From Pseudomonas fluorescens (lineage in GTDB: Bacteria; Pseudomonadota; Gammaproteobacteria; Pseudomonadales; Pseudomonadaceae), in assembly GCF_902498065.1 (NCBI RefSeq), contig NZ_CABVIR010000012.1:1-64000 (forward strand): DNA of 64,000 nucleotides, in the 5' to 3' direction. Positions 1-7,517 of the stretch are shown piece after piece. The position numbers and the translations under genes were made by a program. The notes below the pieces were generated by a model. The model ran no database searches. It worked only from the letters and a program-made list of their open reading frames with translations, and was not told the origin of the DNA. Positions within the stretch are counted from its first letter, which is position 1. Each line of letters starts with the position of its first letter.

Positions 1-344
1 CATTTCTGTGGATAGATCTCTACAGGCCTTTATATTCAATATGTACAGAGATTCAAAACCCTGTGGTCATGTGCCAAGGAGGCCCTTGGATAACCGGTTT
101 AAGCCTGTGGATGAAAGGGGTGGTTATCCACAGGGGTGGTTATCTTCAGTTTTCAGGCCCTGTTATCAACTGCCCTTAGTGGCAGTTACTCACAGGGCTT
201 AATCCACAGAAAAGTGCTGATCGAGCGAATTCCGCGCACGAAAAAACCACTCAAGCAGAAAGAATCTGCTCAGCCTGAAGGAAGATCTAAGAGAAGAGAG
301 GGAACAGACAGGCGCGAATGGCCTGTCTGTGGACAACGGACGGA
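1..344. other. Non-coding DnaA-box cluster between mnmE and (off-window) mnmG
   Basis: No convincing gene is present. The stretch is dense in DnaA-box-like 9-mers: TTATCCACA at 124-132 (exact), TGTGGATAG at 7-15, TGTGGATGA at 106-114, TTATCTTCA at 140-148, TAATCCACA at 200-208 and TGTGGACAA at 328-336. In pseudomonads the mnmE-mnmG gap is known as a second non-coding region with several DnaA boxes besides the rpmH-dnaA origin. The mnmG promoter should also lie here, but the gene is outside the window. Short open frames at 8-202 and 136-432 have no recognisable product and are not called. Confidence 0.7.
304..330 (-). terminator. Rho-independent terminator of mnmE
   Basis: Inverted repeat ACAGACAGGC (304-313) / GCCTGTCTGT (321-330) with a 7-nt loop. 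It lies 15 nt beyond the mnmE stop. Read on the minus strand, the stem is followed by a pyrimidine-rich tail (TTCCCTCTCTTCTC). Confidence 0.65.
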
Positions 345-1715
345 CTATTTACCGATGCAGAAGCTGGAAAAAATGCGCCCCAGCAGGTCATCGGAGCTGA
401 ATGCACCGGTGATTTCACCCAAAGAGTGCTGAGCCTGGCGTAAATCTTCGGCCAGCAGTTCACCGGCGCCCGCCAAGGTCAACTGTGCACGGCCATGTTC
501 AAGGGATGCGCTGGCATGTCGCAGTGCCTCAAGGTGACGCCTGCGTGCACTGAAGCTGCTTTCCGAGGTCTGCTCGTAGCCCATGCAGGCCTTGAGATGT
601 TCGCGTAGCAGTTCCAGGCCCATGCCGGCGGATTTCGCACTGAGGCTTATGGTGACGTGGCCATCATCGCTGACTTCCAGGGCAATCGCTTCTCCCGTCA
701 GGTCAGCCTTGTTACGGATCAGCGTAACCTTTGCCGGATCCGGGCGTATTTCCAGGAATTCGGGCCATAACGCGAACGGATCAACTGCCTCAGGAGCCGT
801 CGCATCGACCACCAACAACACACGATCAGCCTCGCCGATGGCTTTTAATGCCCTCTCGACGCCAATTTTTTCCACGTGGTCATCGGTATCTCGCAAACCT
901 GCCGTGTCGACCACGTGCAACGGCATGCCATCGATGTGGATATGTTCACGAAGAATGTCCCGGGTGGTGCCGGCAATCTCGGTCACGATCGCAGCTTCTC
1001 GCCCGGCCAGCGCATTCAGCAGGCTGGACTTGCCGGCATTCGGCCGGCCGGCAATGACCACGGTCATCCCGTCGCGCAACAACGCACCCTGCCCGGCTTC
1101 GCGAAGCACTGTGGATAATTCGTCGCGCACCTTATCGAGCATTGTCAGTACGTGACCGTCAGCCAGGAAGTCGATTTCTTCTTCCGGGAAATCGATGGCC
1201 GCTTCGACGTAGATGCGCAGGCCAATCAGCTGCTCGGTGAGGTTATGCACACGATCGGAAAATGCCCCCTGCAAGGAACGCAGTGCATTGCGGGCAGCCT
1301 GTGCAGAACTGGCCTCGATCAGGTCCGCGATCGCTTCGGCCTGTGCCAGGTCGAGTTTGTCGTTGAGGAATGCGCGTTCGCTGAATTCACCTGGCCGTGC
1401 CAATCGACACCCGAGTTCAAGGCAACGCTTGAGGAGCATGTCCAGAACAATCGGGCCGCCATGACCCTGGAGTTCCAGCACGTCTTCGCCGGTGAACGAG
1501 TTCGGTCCCGGAAAATACAAGGCGATGCCCTGGTCCAGCACCTCTTCATTTTTATCGAAAAACGGGCCGTAGTGGGCGAACCGTGGCTTGAGCTCACGAC
1601 CGCTGAAGGCCGTGGCCGCTACGCTCGCCAGTGGCCCGGAAATACGGACGATGCCTACACCACCACGACCTTGAGCGGTGGCGACGGCGGCGATGGTTTC
1701 ACGAGGAACGCTCAT
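345..1715 (-). CDS. mnmE: tRNA uridine-5-carboxymethylaminomethyl modification GTPase MnmE
   Basis: Cytoplasmic GTPase that works with MnmG to install the cmnm5 group on the wobble uridine of certain tRNAs. The 456-aa product has the usual length and domain order. An N-terminal tetrahydrofolate-binding domain covers about residues 1-120. A helical domain follows, with an inserted Ras-like G domain: Walker A GRPNAGKS at 223-230, G2 region GTTRD near 249-253, DTAGL at 270-274 and an NKAD guanine-specificity motif. The C-terminal Cys motif is FCIGK. The frame opens six codons earlier (ATG at 1733), but conserved homologues start at MSVPRETIAA, so ATG 1715 is chosen. A terminator separates it from upstream yidC. 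An exact DnaA box lies inside the gene at 1110-1118. Confidence 0.97.
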   Translation of the reverse strand: MSVPRETIAAVATAQGRGGVGIVRISGPLASVAATAFSGRELKPRFAHYGPFFDKNEEVLDQGIALYFPGPNSFTGEDVLELQGHGGPIVLDMLLKRCLELGCRLARPGEFSERAFLNDKLDLAQAEAIADLIEASSAQAARNALRSLQGAFSDRVHNLTEQLIGLRIYVEAAIDFPEEEIDFLADGHVLTMLDKVRDELSTVLREAGQGALLRDGMTVVIAGRPNAGKSSLLNALAGREAAIVTEIAGTTRDILREHIHIDGMPLHVVDTAGLRDTDDHVEKIGVERALKAIGEADRVLLVVDATAPEAVDPFALWPEFLEIRPDPAKVTLIRNKADLTGEAIALEVSDDGHVTISLSAKSAGMGLELLREHLKACMGYEQTSESSFSARRRHLEALRHASASLEHGRAQLTLAGAGELLAEDLRQAQHSLGEITGAFSSDDLLGRIFSSFCIGK

Positions 1716-1747
1716 AAACCGGTATCCAGACAAAAGTGACAGATAGC

Positions 1748-1772
1748 AAAACGCCCCACTAGGGGGCGTTTT
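1748..1772. terminator. Terminator between yidC and mnmE
   Basis: Perfect stem AAAACGCCCC (1748-1757) / GGGGCGTTTT (1763-1772) with a 5-nt loop and A/T flanks on both sides. It can act on either strand, and here it follows the minus-strand yidC stop. An exact DnaA box (TTATCCACA, 1779-1787) sits between it and the yidC stop codon. Confidence 0.85.
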
Positions 1773-1794
1773 GAGTGGTTATCCACAGTGTAAG

Positions 1795-3480
1795 TCAGGC
1801 AGCTGCTTTAGTAGCCGCTTCGACCTTACGAGTGATGTACCACTGTTGGGCGATCGACAGGCAGTTGTTCACTACCCAGTACAGCACCAGACCAGCCGGG
1901 AACCACAGGAAGAAGAAGGTGAAGATGATTGGCATCAGCTTCATCACCTTGGCCTGCATCGGATCCGGAGGAGTCGGGTTCAACTGCTGCTGGATGAACA
2001 TGGTTGCACCCATGATGATCGGCAGAATGAAGAACGGGTCCTTGATCGAAAGGTCAGTAATCCACAGCATGAATGGCGCTTGGCGCATTTCAACGCTTTC
2101 CAGCAGAACCCAGTACAACGAAAGGAATACCGGCATCTGCACGAGGATTGGCAAGCAACCACCCAGCGGATTGATCTTCTCTTTCTTGTACAGCTCCATC
2201 ATGGCTTGCGACATTTTCTGCCGATCATCGCCATGTTGCTCTTTCAGCGCAGCCAGTTTCGGTGCCACTGCACGCATGCGGGCCATGGACTTGTAGCTGG
2301 CAGCCGACAACGGGAAGAAAATCCCTTTGATCAGCATGGTCAGGAAGATGATCGACCAACCCCAGTTACCGACCAGCGCGTGGATATGTTGCAGCAACCA
2401 GAAAATTGGCTGGGCAATGAACCACAGAATGCCGTAGTCGACAGTCAATTCCAGACCTGGGGACAACTCTTTCAATACAGCCTGGCTTTTCGGACCTGCG
2501 TAAAGAACGGCACTTGTCTCGGCTTTAGCACCTGGCGCAACAGTCATTGCCGGGGCGGTGTAGCCGATGATGTAGTTGCCTTTGCTGTCTTTACGGGTCT
2601 GGACGACATTGTTTTCGCCCTTAGCCGGAATCCATGCGGTCACGAAGTAGTGTTGCAACCAGGCAACCCAACCACCGTTCACGGTTTCTTTCAAGGAGGC
2701 CTTGTCCATGTCCTTCATGGACACTTTCTTGTAAGGCTCGTTACTTGTCCACAGGGCAGCGCCGAGATAAGTCGCGGTGCCGGTAGCCGTTGTGGAAGAA
2801 GGATCGGCGCTGGCGTCACGCTTCAATTGCGCAAACATTGCACCCGACCAGGGCTGAGCGCTCTGGTTATCGATCAGGTAAGAAACGGTTACGTCATACA
2901 GGCCACGTTTCAGAGAGAAACGCTTGATGTAGTTGACGCCATCCTTGCTGAACTTCAGGTCCACGACCAATTGGTCCTGACCGTCAGCCAGTTGATAAGT
3001 CTTCTTCTCCGAGGAGTAAACCGGACGACCGGCCGGGCTTGCGTCCGGGCCGTTGGTGCCGATCAGACCGCTTTGAGCCAGATAAGTCAGCTCACCACCG
3101 TTGTCGAACAACTGGAATGGAATTTCCGGATGGTCCTGGCGACGTGGATACAACGGCAATTTCAGCTGGGCAACATCGCCACCTTGTGGATCGATCGCCA
3201 GGTCGAGCACATCCGTTTTGATCTGGATGAGGTCTTTGCTTGCAGCTACTGGTGATTCAGCAGGTGCAGTGGCACTGGTATCGCTTGCGGCGCGGGGAAT
3301 GTCGTCACTGACAGAAGCATTATTGCCAGTCGCCGTATCCGGTAAGCCCGGTGCGGTAGTACTGGAAGCAACATTCTGAGTCGGCAGGGCAGCCTGGCCA
3401 TAGTCCTGGTTCCATTTAAGAACCATAACGTAGGACACGATTGCCAGGGCGACGATCAGGATCGTGCGTTTGATATCCAT
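1795..3480 (-). CDS. yidC: Membrane protein insertase YidC
   Basis: Inner-membrane insertase that folds and inserts membrane proteins, alone or with SecYEG. The 561-aa length is typical of the Gram-negative form. An N-terminal signal-anchor helix starts MDIKRTILIVALAIVSYVM. A low-complexity Ser/Thr/Ala linker and a large periplasmic beta-domain follow, to about residue 340. The conserved five-helix core has the cytoplasmic helical hairpin (around KLAALKEQHGDD) and the segment GCLPILVQMPVFLSLYWVL. The C-terminal tail is basic. It is the last gene of the rpmH-rnpA-yidD-yidC transcription unit and starts 2 nt after the yidD stop. Confidence 0.98.
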   Translation of the reverse strand: MDIKRTILIVALAIVSYVMVLKWNQDYGQAALPTQNVASSTTAPGLPDTATGNNASVSDDIPRAASDTSATAPAESPVAASKDLIQIKTDVLDLAIDPQGGDVAQLKLPLYPRRQDHPEIPFQLFDNGGELTYLAQSGLIGTNGPDASPAGRPVYSSEKKTYQLADGQDQLVVDLKFSKDGVNYIKRFSLKRGLYDVTVSYLIDNQSAQPWSGAMFAQLKRDASADPSSTTATGTATYLGAALWTSNEPYKKVSMKDMDKASLKETVNGGWVAWLQHYFVTAWIPAKGENNVVQTRKDSKGNYIIGYTAPAMTVAPGAKAETSAVLYAGPKSQAVLKELSPGLELTVDYGILWFIAQPIFWLLQHIHALVGNWGWSIIFLTMLIKGIFFPLSAASYKSMARMRAVAPKLAALKEQHGDDRQKMSQAMMELYKKEKINPLGGCLPILVQMPVFLSLYWVLLESVEMRQAPFMLWITDLSIKDPFFILPIIMGATMFIQQQLNPTPPDPMQAKVMKLMPIIFTFFFLWFPAGLVLYWVVNNCLSIAQQWYITRKVEAATKAAA

Positions 3481-3482
3481 GA

Positions 3483-3728
3483 TTACTCGGCCATCGAAGA
3501 AGAACGGGAGGTAGGGATAGGTGGAACCGGGTCATAACCACCGGGATTCCACGGATGACAGCGACCTAAACGACGAAAGGTCAGCCAGCCACCGCGCAGA
3601 AGGCCATGATTTTCTATGGCTTCTAACGCGTAGCAGGAACAACTGGGGTAGAAACGACAGTGACTGGCCATCAGGGGACTAATGGCATAGCGATAAAACT
3701 GGATCGGAACGAGTGCCAGTTTACGCAT
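3483..3728 (-). CDS. yidD: Membrane protein insertion efficiency factor YidD
   Basis: Small (81-aa) membrane-associated protein of the YidD/Haemolytic family, which assists YidC-dependent insertion. The family motif with clustered cysteines is visible (CRFYPSCSCYA, about residues 24-34), followed by GGWLTFRRLGRCHPWNPGGYD. Its start overlaps the end of rnpA by 8 nt and its stop lies 2 nt before yidC, so translation is probably coupled along the unit. Confidence 0.95.
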   Translation of the reverse strand: MRKLALVPIQFYRYAISPLMASHCRFYPSCSCYALEAIENHGLLRGGWLTFRRLGRCHPWNPGGYDPVPPIPTSRSSSMAE

Positions 3729-4122
3729 CGGGACTGTCTACCCCTACAGTTTCGGTTTTGACTGCTGGTACCGGCGTGCTGCGTGCCAGACGCTTCCAGA
3801 GTTTGCCGAAATGCTGAATCAATTCGGGGTTTTCTACGTCACCCAAACCTTTGCGCGCGACGATAACGATGTCCCAACCGACCAGTGAATCCTGGTTCAG
3901 ACGGAACGATTCGCGCATCAGACGTTTGAGGCGATTGCGCTCTACGGAGAGCTTTACGCTCTTTTTCCCGATAACCAGCCCTAGACGGGGGTGATCAAGA
4001 TCGTTGTTGCGCGCAAGGAGCAGGAGATTTTTCCCCGGAACCTTGCCGGTAGGGGAGTCAAAGACTGCCTTGAAATGCCGGGGAGTAAGCAGACGCTTTT
4101 CCCGACTGAAGTCCTGACTCAC
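3721..4122 (-). CDS. rnpA: Ribonuclease P protein component
   Basis: Protein cofactor of RNase P, which matures the 5' ends of tRNAs with the M1 RNA. The product is 133 aa from a GTG start at 4122 (GTG-AGT-CAG, residues MSQDFSREKRLLTP). It carries the family RNR motif in SVERNRLKRLMRESFR. The frame stays open up to an ATG at 4218 inside rpmH, but the extra 32 residues do not resemble the family. The GTG start, with a purine-rich GGAG just upstream, gives the usual length. It lies 16 nt after rpmH and overlaps yidD. Confidence 0.95.
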   Translation of the reverse strand: MSQDFSREKRLLTPRHFKAVFDSPTGKVPGKNLLLLARNNDLDHPRLGLVIGKKSVKLSVERNRLKRLMRESFRLNQDSLVGWDIVIVARKGLGDVENPELIQHFGKLWKRLARSTPVPAVKTETVGVDSPDA

Positions 4123-4138
4123 CTCCAGTGCCGGCTTA

Positions 4139-4273
4139 TCAAACTGCCAGACGCGCACGACCTTTGGCGCGACGACGCGACAGAACGGCACGACCGTTCT
4201 TGGTAGCCATGCGAGCACGGAAACCGTGGGTACGAGCGCGTTTGATAGTGCTTGGTTGGAAAGTACGTTTCAT
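4139..4273 (-). CDS. rpmH: 50S ribosomal protein L34
   Basis: 44-aa ribosomal protein, read directly from the sequence: it begins MKRTFQPSTIKRARTHGF and ends with an Arg/Lys-rich tail GRARLAV. It is the first gene of the minus-strand rpmH-rnpA-yidD-yidC unit and marks the left border of oriC. A near-consensus sigma-70 promoter lies about 60-90 nt upstream. Confidence 0.97.
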   Translation of the reverse strand: MKRTFQPSTIKRARTHGFRARMATKNGRAVLSRRRAKGRARLAV

Positions 4274-4334
4274 TGTCGTGTTACCTGGTTCGTCCACAAC
4301 GGGCCGGAATGGCCCCCGTTTTAAGAGACCGGGG

Positions 4335-4363
4335 ATTCTAGAGAAAGCAAGCCTCTAGGTCAA
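4335..4363 (-). promoter_or_regulatory. Promoter of rpmH-rnpA-yidD-yidC
   Basis: On the minus strand a -35 hexamer TTGACC (4363-4358) and a -10 hexamer TAGAAT (4340-4335) are separated by exactly 17 nt. It stands in the expected place upstream of rpmH and transcribes away from oriC. Confidence 0.75.
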
Positions 4364-4763
4364 TTTCCAACCAGCGTTTCCTTATAAATAGATCTGCAGA
4401 CGTTTTGCTCGCCCTCGCCTCCTGCCAAATATAAAAATAAAGAAGGAAAGTATTTAAAGCTTTTCTGTAAAGCTTATAAAAGCTAGGGCACCGATCATCT
4501 GTGGATAACTGCCTTAAGGCCTTTTATCACGTGCTGTACAGAGAATGACAACTACAGTGGAAAACGGTGGTCAGCCTGTGCTGCACTGTCGGATAAGCTG
4601 TGTGTGAAAGGGCCTGTTATCCACAGGCAGGTTATCCACCGAGTTTCGCCCCCACTTGTGCAACGACCTCAGGGGCGGTTATCCACAGACCTTATGCACA
4701 GACCATTGGTCGTCTTTTTTACGTATAAACAGTTGATTGTTCTTGGTTGGTGAACAACCTTCG

Positions 4764-4794
4764 TGTGGATAAGTCGGCGTCTGGTCGCTACAAT
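4764..4794 (+). promoter_or_regulatory. Candidate dnaA promoter overlapped by a DnaA box
   Basis: A TACAAT -10 hexamer at 4789-4794 is preceded after 17 nt by a 4/6 match to the -35 consensus (TGGATA, 4766-4771). That hexamer lies inside the exact DnaA box at 4764-4772. The arrangement suggests repression of dnaA by its own product. The promoter assignment is an inference from spacing. Confidence 0.45.
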
Positions 4795-4839
4795 GGCCGC
4801 TTGTTTTTGCCTCACCGGCTTTCAACTTAGGGGATATCC

Positions 4840-6354
4840 GTGTCAGTGGAACTTTGGCAGCAGTGCGTGGAGCTTTTGCGCGATGAGCTGCCTGCCCAAC
4901 AATTCAACACTTGGATCCGTCCACTACAGGTCGAAGCCGAAGGCGACGAGTTGCGTGTCTACGCACCGAATCGTTTTGTTCTCGACTGGGTCAACGAAAA
5001 GTACCTGGGCCGTGTCCTTGAACTGCTTGATGAGCATGGCAATGGCATGACACCGGTGCTGTCCTTATTAATAGGCAGCAAACGCAGTTCGGCACCGCGC
5101 GCTGCACCCAATGCGCCGCTGGCCGCTGCTGCATCACAGGCTCAGGCGATTCAAGCGCCTGTCAGTGCCCCGGTACCTACCCCCTCGGCGCCCAAGCGTT
5201 CGACGCAAAAAGTTGCCGAGGTCAGTGAAGAGCCATCGCGCGACAGTTTCGATCCGATGGCTGGCGCCAGTTCTCAACAGGCCCCGGTTCGTTCCGAACA
5301 GCGCACTGTCCAGGTAGAAGGTGCCCTCAAGCACACCAGTTACCTGAATCGCACCTTCACCTTCGAGAACTTCGTCGAAGGTAAGTCCAACCAACTGGCC
5401 CGGGCTGCGGCCTGGCAGGTGGCGGACAATCCCAAGCACGGTTACAACCCGCTCTTCCTTTATGGTGGCGTCGGCTTGGGTAAAACTCACTTGATGCACG
5501 CTGTGGGTAATCACCTATTAAAGAAGAACCCGAATGCCAAGGTTGTGTACCTGCATTCGGAGCGTTTCGTGGCCGATATGGTCAAGGCGCTGCAACTGAA
5601 CGCGATCAACGAGTTCAAGCGCTTCTACCGTTCGGTGGATGCGTTGCTGATCGATGACATTCAGTTCTTCGCTCGCAAGGAACGTTCGCAGGAAGAGTTT
5701 TTCCACACCTTCAACGCCCTGCTCGAAGGTGGCCAGCAGGTCATTCTCACCAGTGACCGCTACCCGAAAGAAATCGAAGGCCTTGAAGAGCGCCTCAAAT
5801 CCCGCTTCGGCTGGGGCCTGACGGTAGCTGTCGAGCCTCCGGAGCTGGAAACCCGCGTCGCGATCCTGATGAAAAAGGCCGACCAGGCCAAAGTCGATCT
5901 GCCCCACGACGCTGCGTTCTTCATCGCCCAACGCATTCGTTCCAACGTCCGCGAGCTGGAAGGCGCGCTCAAGCGCGTGATCGCCCACTCGCACTTCATG
6001 GGGCGCGATATCACCATCGAGCTGATTCGCGAATCCCTGAAAGACCTGTTGGCGCTGCAAGACAAACTGGTCTCTGTGGATAACATTCAGCGCACTGTCG
6101 CCGAGTACTACAAGATCAAGATCTCTGACCTGCTGTCCAAGCGTCGTTCTCGCTCGGTCGCTCGTCCGCGTCAGGTTGCCATGGCCCTGTCCAAAGAGTT
6201 GACTAACCACAGCCTGCCGGAAATCGGCGATGTGTTTGGCGGCCGCGACCATACGACCGTTTTGCACGCCTGCCGCAAGATCAACGAACTTAAGGAATCC
6301 GACGCGGACATCCGCGAGGACTACAAGAACCTGCTGCGTACACTGACCACTTGA
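4840..6354 (+). CDS. dnaA: Chromosomal replication initiator protein DnaA
   Basis: AAA+ ATPase that binds the oriC 9-mers and opens the origin. 504 aa from a GTG start, preceded by a purine-rich AGGGGA. Domain I covers residues 1 to about 80. An Ala/Pro-rich domain II linker runs from about 82 to 165. Domain III has Walker A GGVGLGKT (209-216) and Walker B LLIDDIQF (269-276). Domain IV carries the DnaA-box recognition signature GRDHTTVLHACRKI near the C-terminus. An exact DnaA box (6075-6083) lies within the coding region. It heads the dnaA-dnaN-recF-gyrB cluster, 39 nt before dnaN. Confidence 0.99.
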   Translation: MSVELWQQCVELLRDELPAQQFNTWIRPLQVEAEGDELRVYAPNRFVLDWVNEKYLGRVLELLDEHGNGMTPVLSLLIGSKRSSAPRAAPNAPLAAAASQAQAIQAPVSAPVPTPSAPKRSTQKVAEVSEEPSRDSFDPMAGASSQQAPVRSEQRTVQVEGALKHTSYLNRTFTFENFVEGKSNQLARAAAWQVADNPKHGYNPLFLYGGVGLGKTHLMHAVGNHLLKKNPNAKVVYLHSERFVADMVKALQLNAINEFKRFYRSVDALLIDDIQFFARKERSQEEFFHTFNALLEGGQQVILTSDRYPKEIEGLEERLKSRFGWGLTVAVEPPELETRVAILMKKADQAKVDLPHDAAFFIAQRIRSNVRELEGALKRVIAHSHFMGRDITIELIRESLKDLLALQDKLVSVDNIQRTVAEYYKIKISDLLSKRRSRSVARPRQVAMALSKELTNHSLPEIGDVFGGRDHTTVLHACRKINELKESDADIREDYKNLLRTLTT

Positions 6355-6393
6355 TGAACACCAGCGCAGCTTATTAAGGCAAGGGACTAGACC

Positions 6394-7497
6394 ATGCATT
6401 TCACCATTCAACGCGAAGCCCTGTTGAAACCCCTGCAACTGGTCGCAGGCGTCGTCGAGCGCCGACAGACCTTGCCGGTGCTCTCCAACGTGCTGCTGGT
6501 TGTCGAAGGCCAGCAACTGTCGCTGACCGGTACCGACCTGGAAGTCGAGCTGGTCGGTCGTGTACAGCTCGAAGAGCCTGCTGACCCAGGTTCCATCACT
6601 GTGCCTGCGCGCAAGCTGATGGACATCTGCAAAAGCCTGCCGAACGACGCACTGATCGACATCAAGGTCGACGAGCAGAAACTGGTAGTGAAGGCTGGTC
6701 GTAGCCGCTTCACCCTGTCGACCCTGCCGGCGAACGATTTCCCGACTGTTGAAGAAGGCCCGGGTTCGCTGACTTGCAGCCTTGAGCAAAGCAAACTGCG
6801 TCGTCTGATTGAACGCACCAGCTTCGCCATGGCCCAGCAGGACGTGCGTTATTACCTGAACGGCATGCTGCTGGAAGTCTCAGCCGGGATTATCCGCGCC
6901 GTGGCCACTGACGGTCACCGTCTGGCCATGTGCTCGATGCAAGCCGACATTGGTCAGCCGGATCGCCACCAGGTCATCGTGCCGCGCAAGGGTATCCTCG
7001 AGCTGGCACGTCTGCTGACCGAGCCGGACGGCATCGTCAGCATCGTTTTGGGTCAACATCACATCCGCGCTACCACGGGCGAGTTCACCTTCACTTCGAA
7101 ACTGGTCGACGGCAAATTCCCGGACTACGAGCGTGTTCTGCCCAAGGGCGGCGACAAACTGGTTCTCGGCGATCGTCAGGCGTTGCGTGAAGCCTTCAGC
7201 CGTACCGCGATTCTGTCCAACGAGAAGTACCGTGGTATCCGTCTGCAACTGGCCAACGGTCAGCTGAAGATCCAGGCCAACAACCCGGAGCAGGAAGAGG
7301 CGGAAGAAGAAGTGGGCGTTGAGTACAACGGCGGCAATCTGGAAATCGGCTTCAACGTGAGCTATCTGCTCGACGTGCTGGGTGTCATGACGACTGAGCA
7401 AGTTCGCCTGATCCTGTCCGACTCCAACAGCAGTGCGCTGGTGCAAGAGTCCGACAACGATGACTCGGCCTATGTTGTCATGCCGATGCGTCTGTAA
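6394..7497 (+). CDS. dnaN: DNA polymerase III beta subunit (sliding clamp)
   Basis: Forms the dimeric ring clamp that tethers Pol III and other enzymes to DNA. 367 aa, the standard length, beginning MHFTIQREALLKPLQLV with three clamp repeats of about 120 residues each. The C-terminus ends with the typical YVVMPMRL. An AAGGGA ribosome-binding site precedes the ATG. It lies between dnaA and recF, with only 20 nt before recF. Confidence 0.99.
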   Translation: MHFTIQREALLKPLQLVAGVVERRQTLPVLSNVLLVVEGQQLSLTGTDLEVELVGRVQLEEPADPGSITVPARKLMDICKSLPNDALIDIKVDEQKLVVKAGRSRFTLSTLPANDFPTVEEGPGSLTCSLEQSKLRRLIERTSFAMAQQDVRYYLNGMLLEVSAGIIRAVATDGHRLAMCSMQADIGQPDRHQVIVPRKGILELARLLTEPDGIVSIVLGQHHIRATTGEFTFTSKLVDGKFPDYERVLPKGGDKLVLGDRQALREAFSRTAILSNEKYRGIRLQLANGQLKIQANNPEQEEAEEEVGVEYNGGNLEIGFNVSYLLDVLGVMTTEQVRLILSDSNSSALVQESDNDDSAYVVMPMRL

Positions 7498-7517
7498 TCA
7501 TGCTCAGCAGAAGCTAG

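Larger units (their letters stand above)
4274..4839. other. oriC: Chromosomal replication origin oriC
   Basis: Non-coding gap between rpmH and dnaA with the expected origin parts. An A/T-rich stretch at about 4429-4489 is the likely unwinding element. Beside it lie DnaA 9-mers: TGTGGATAA at 4500-4508, TTATCCACA at 4617-4625, TTATCCACC at 4632-4640, TTATCCACA at 4679-4687, TTATGCACA at 4692-4700 and TGTGGATAA at 4764-4772. Four of the six are exact consensus. Location and box arrangement match the experimentally defined origins of P. putida and P. aeruginosa. The rpmH promoter lies at its left end and the probable dnaA promoter at its right end. Confidence 0.92.

Noticed and set aside
868..884. 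parS-like TTCCACGTGG in mnmE
   Set aside because: Only the central 10 bp match; both outer arms of the 16-bp palindrome are wrong.
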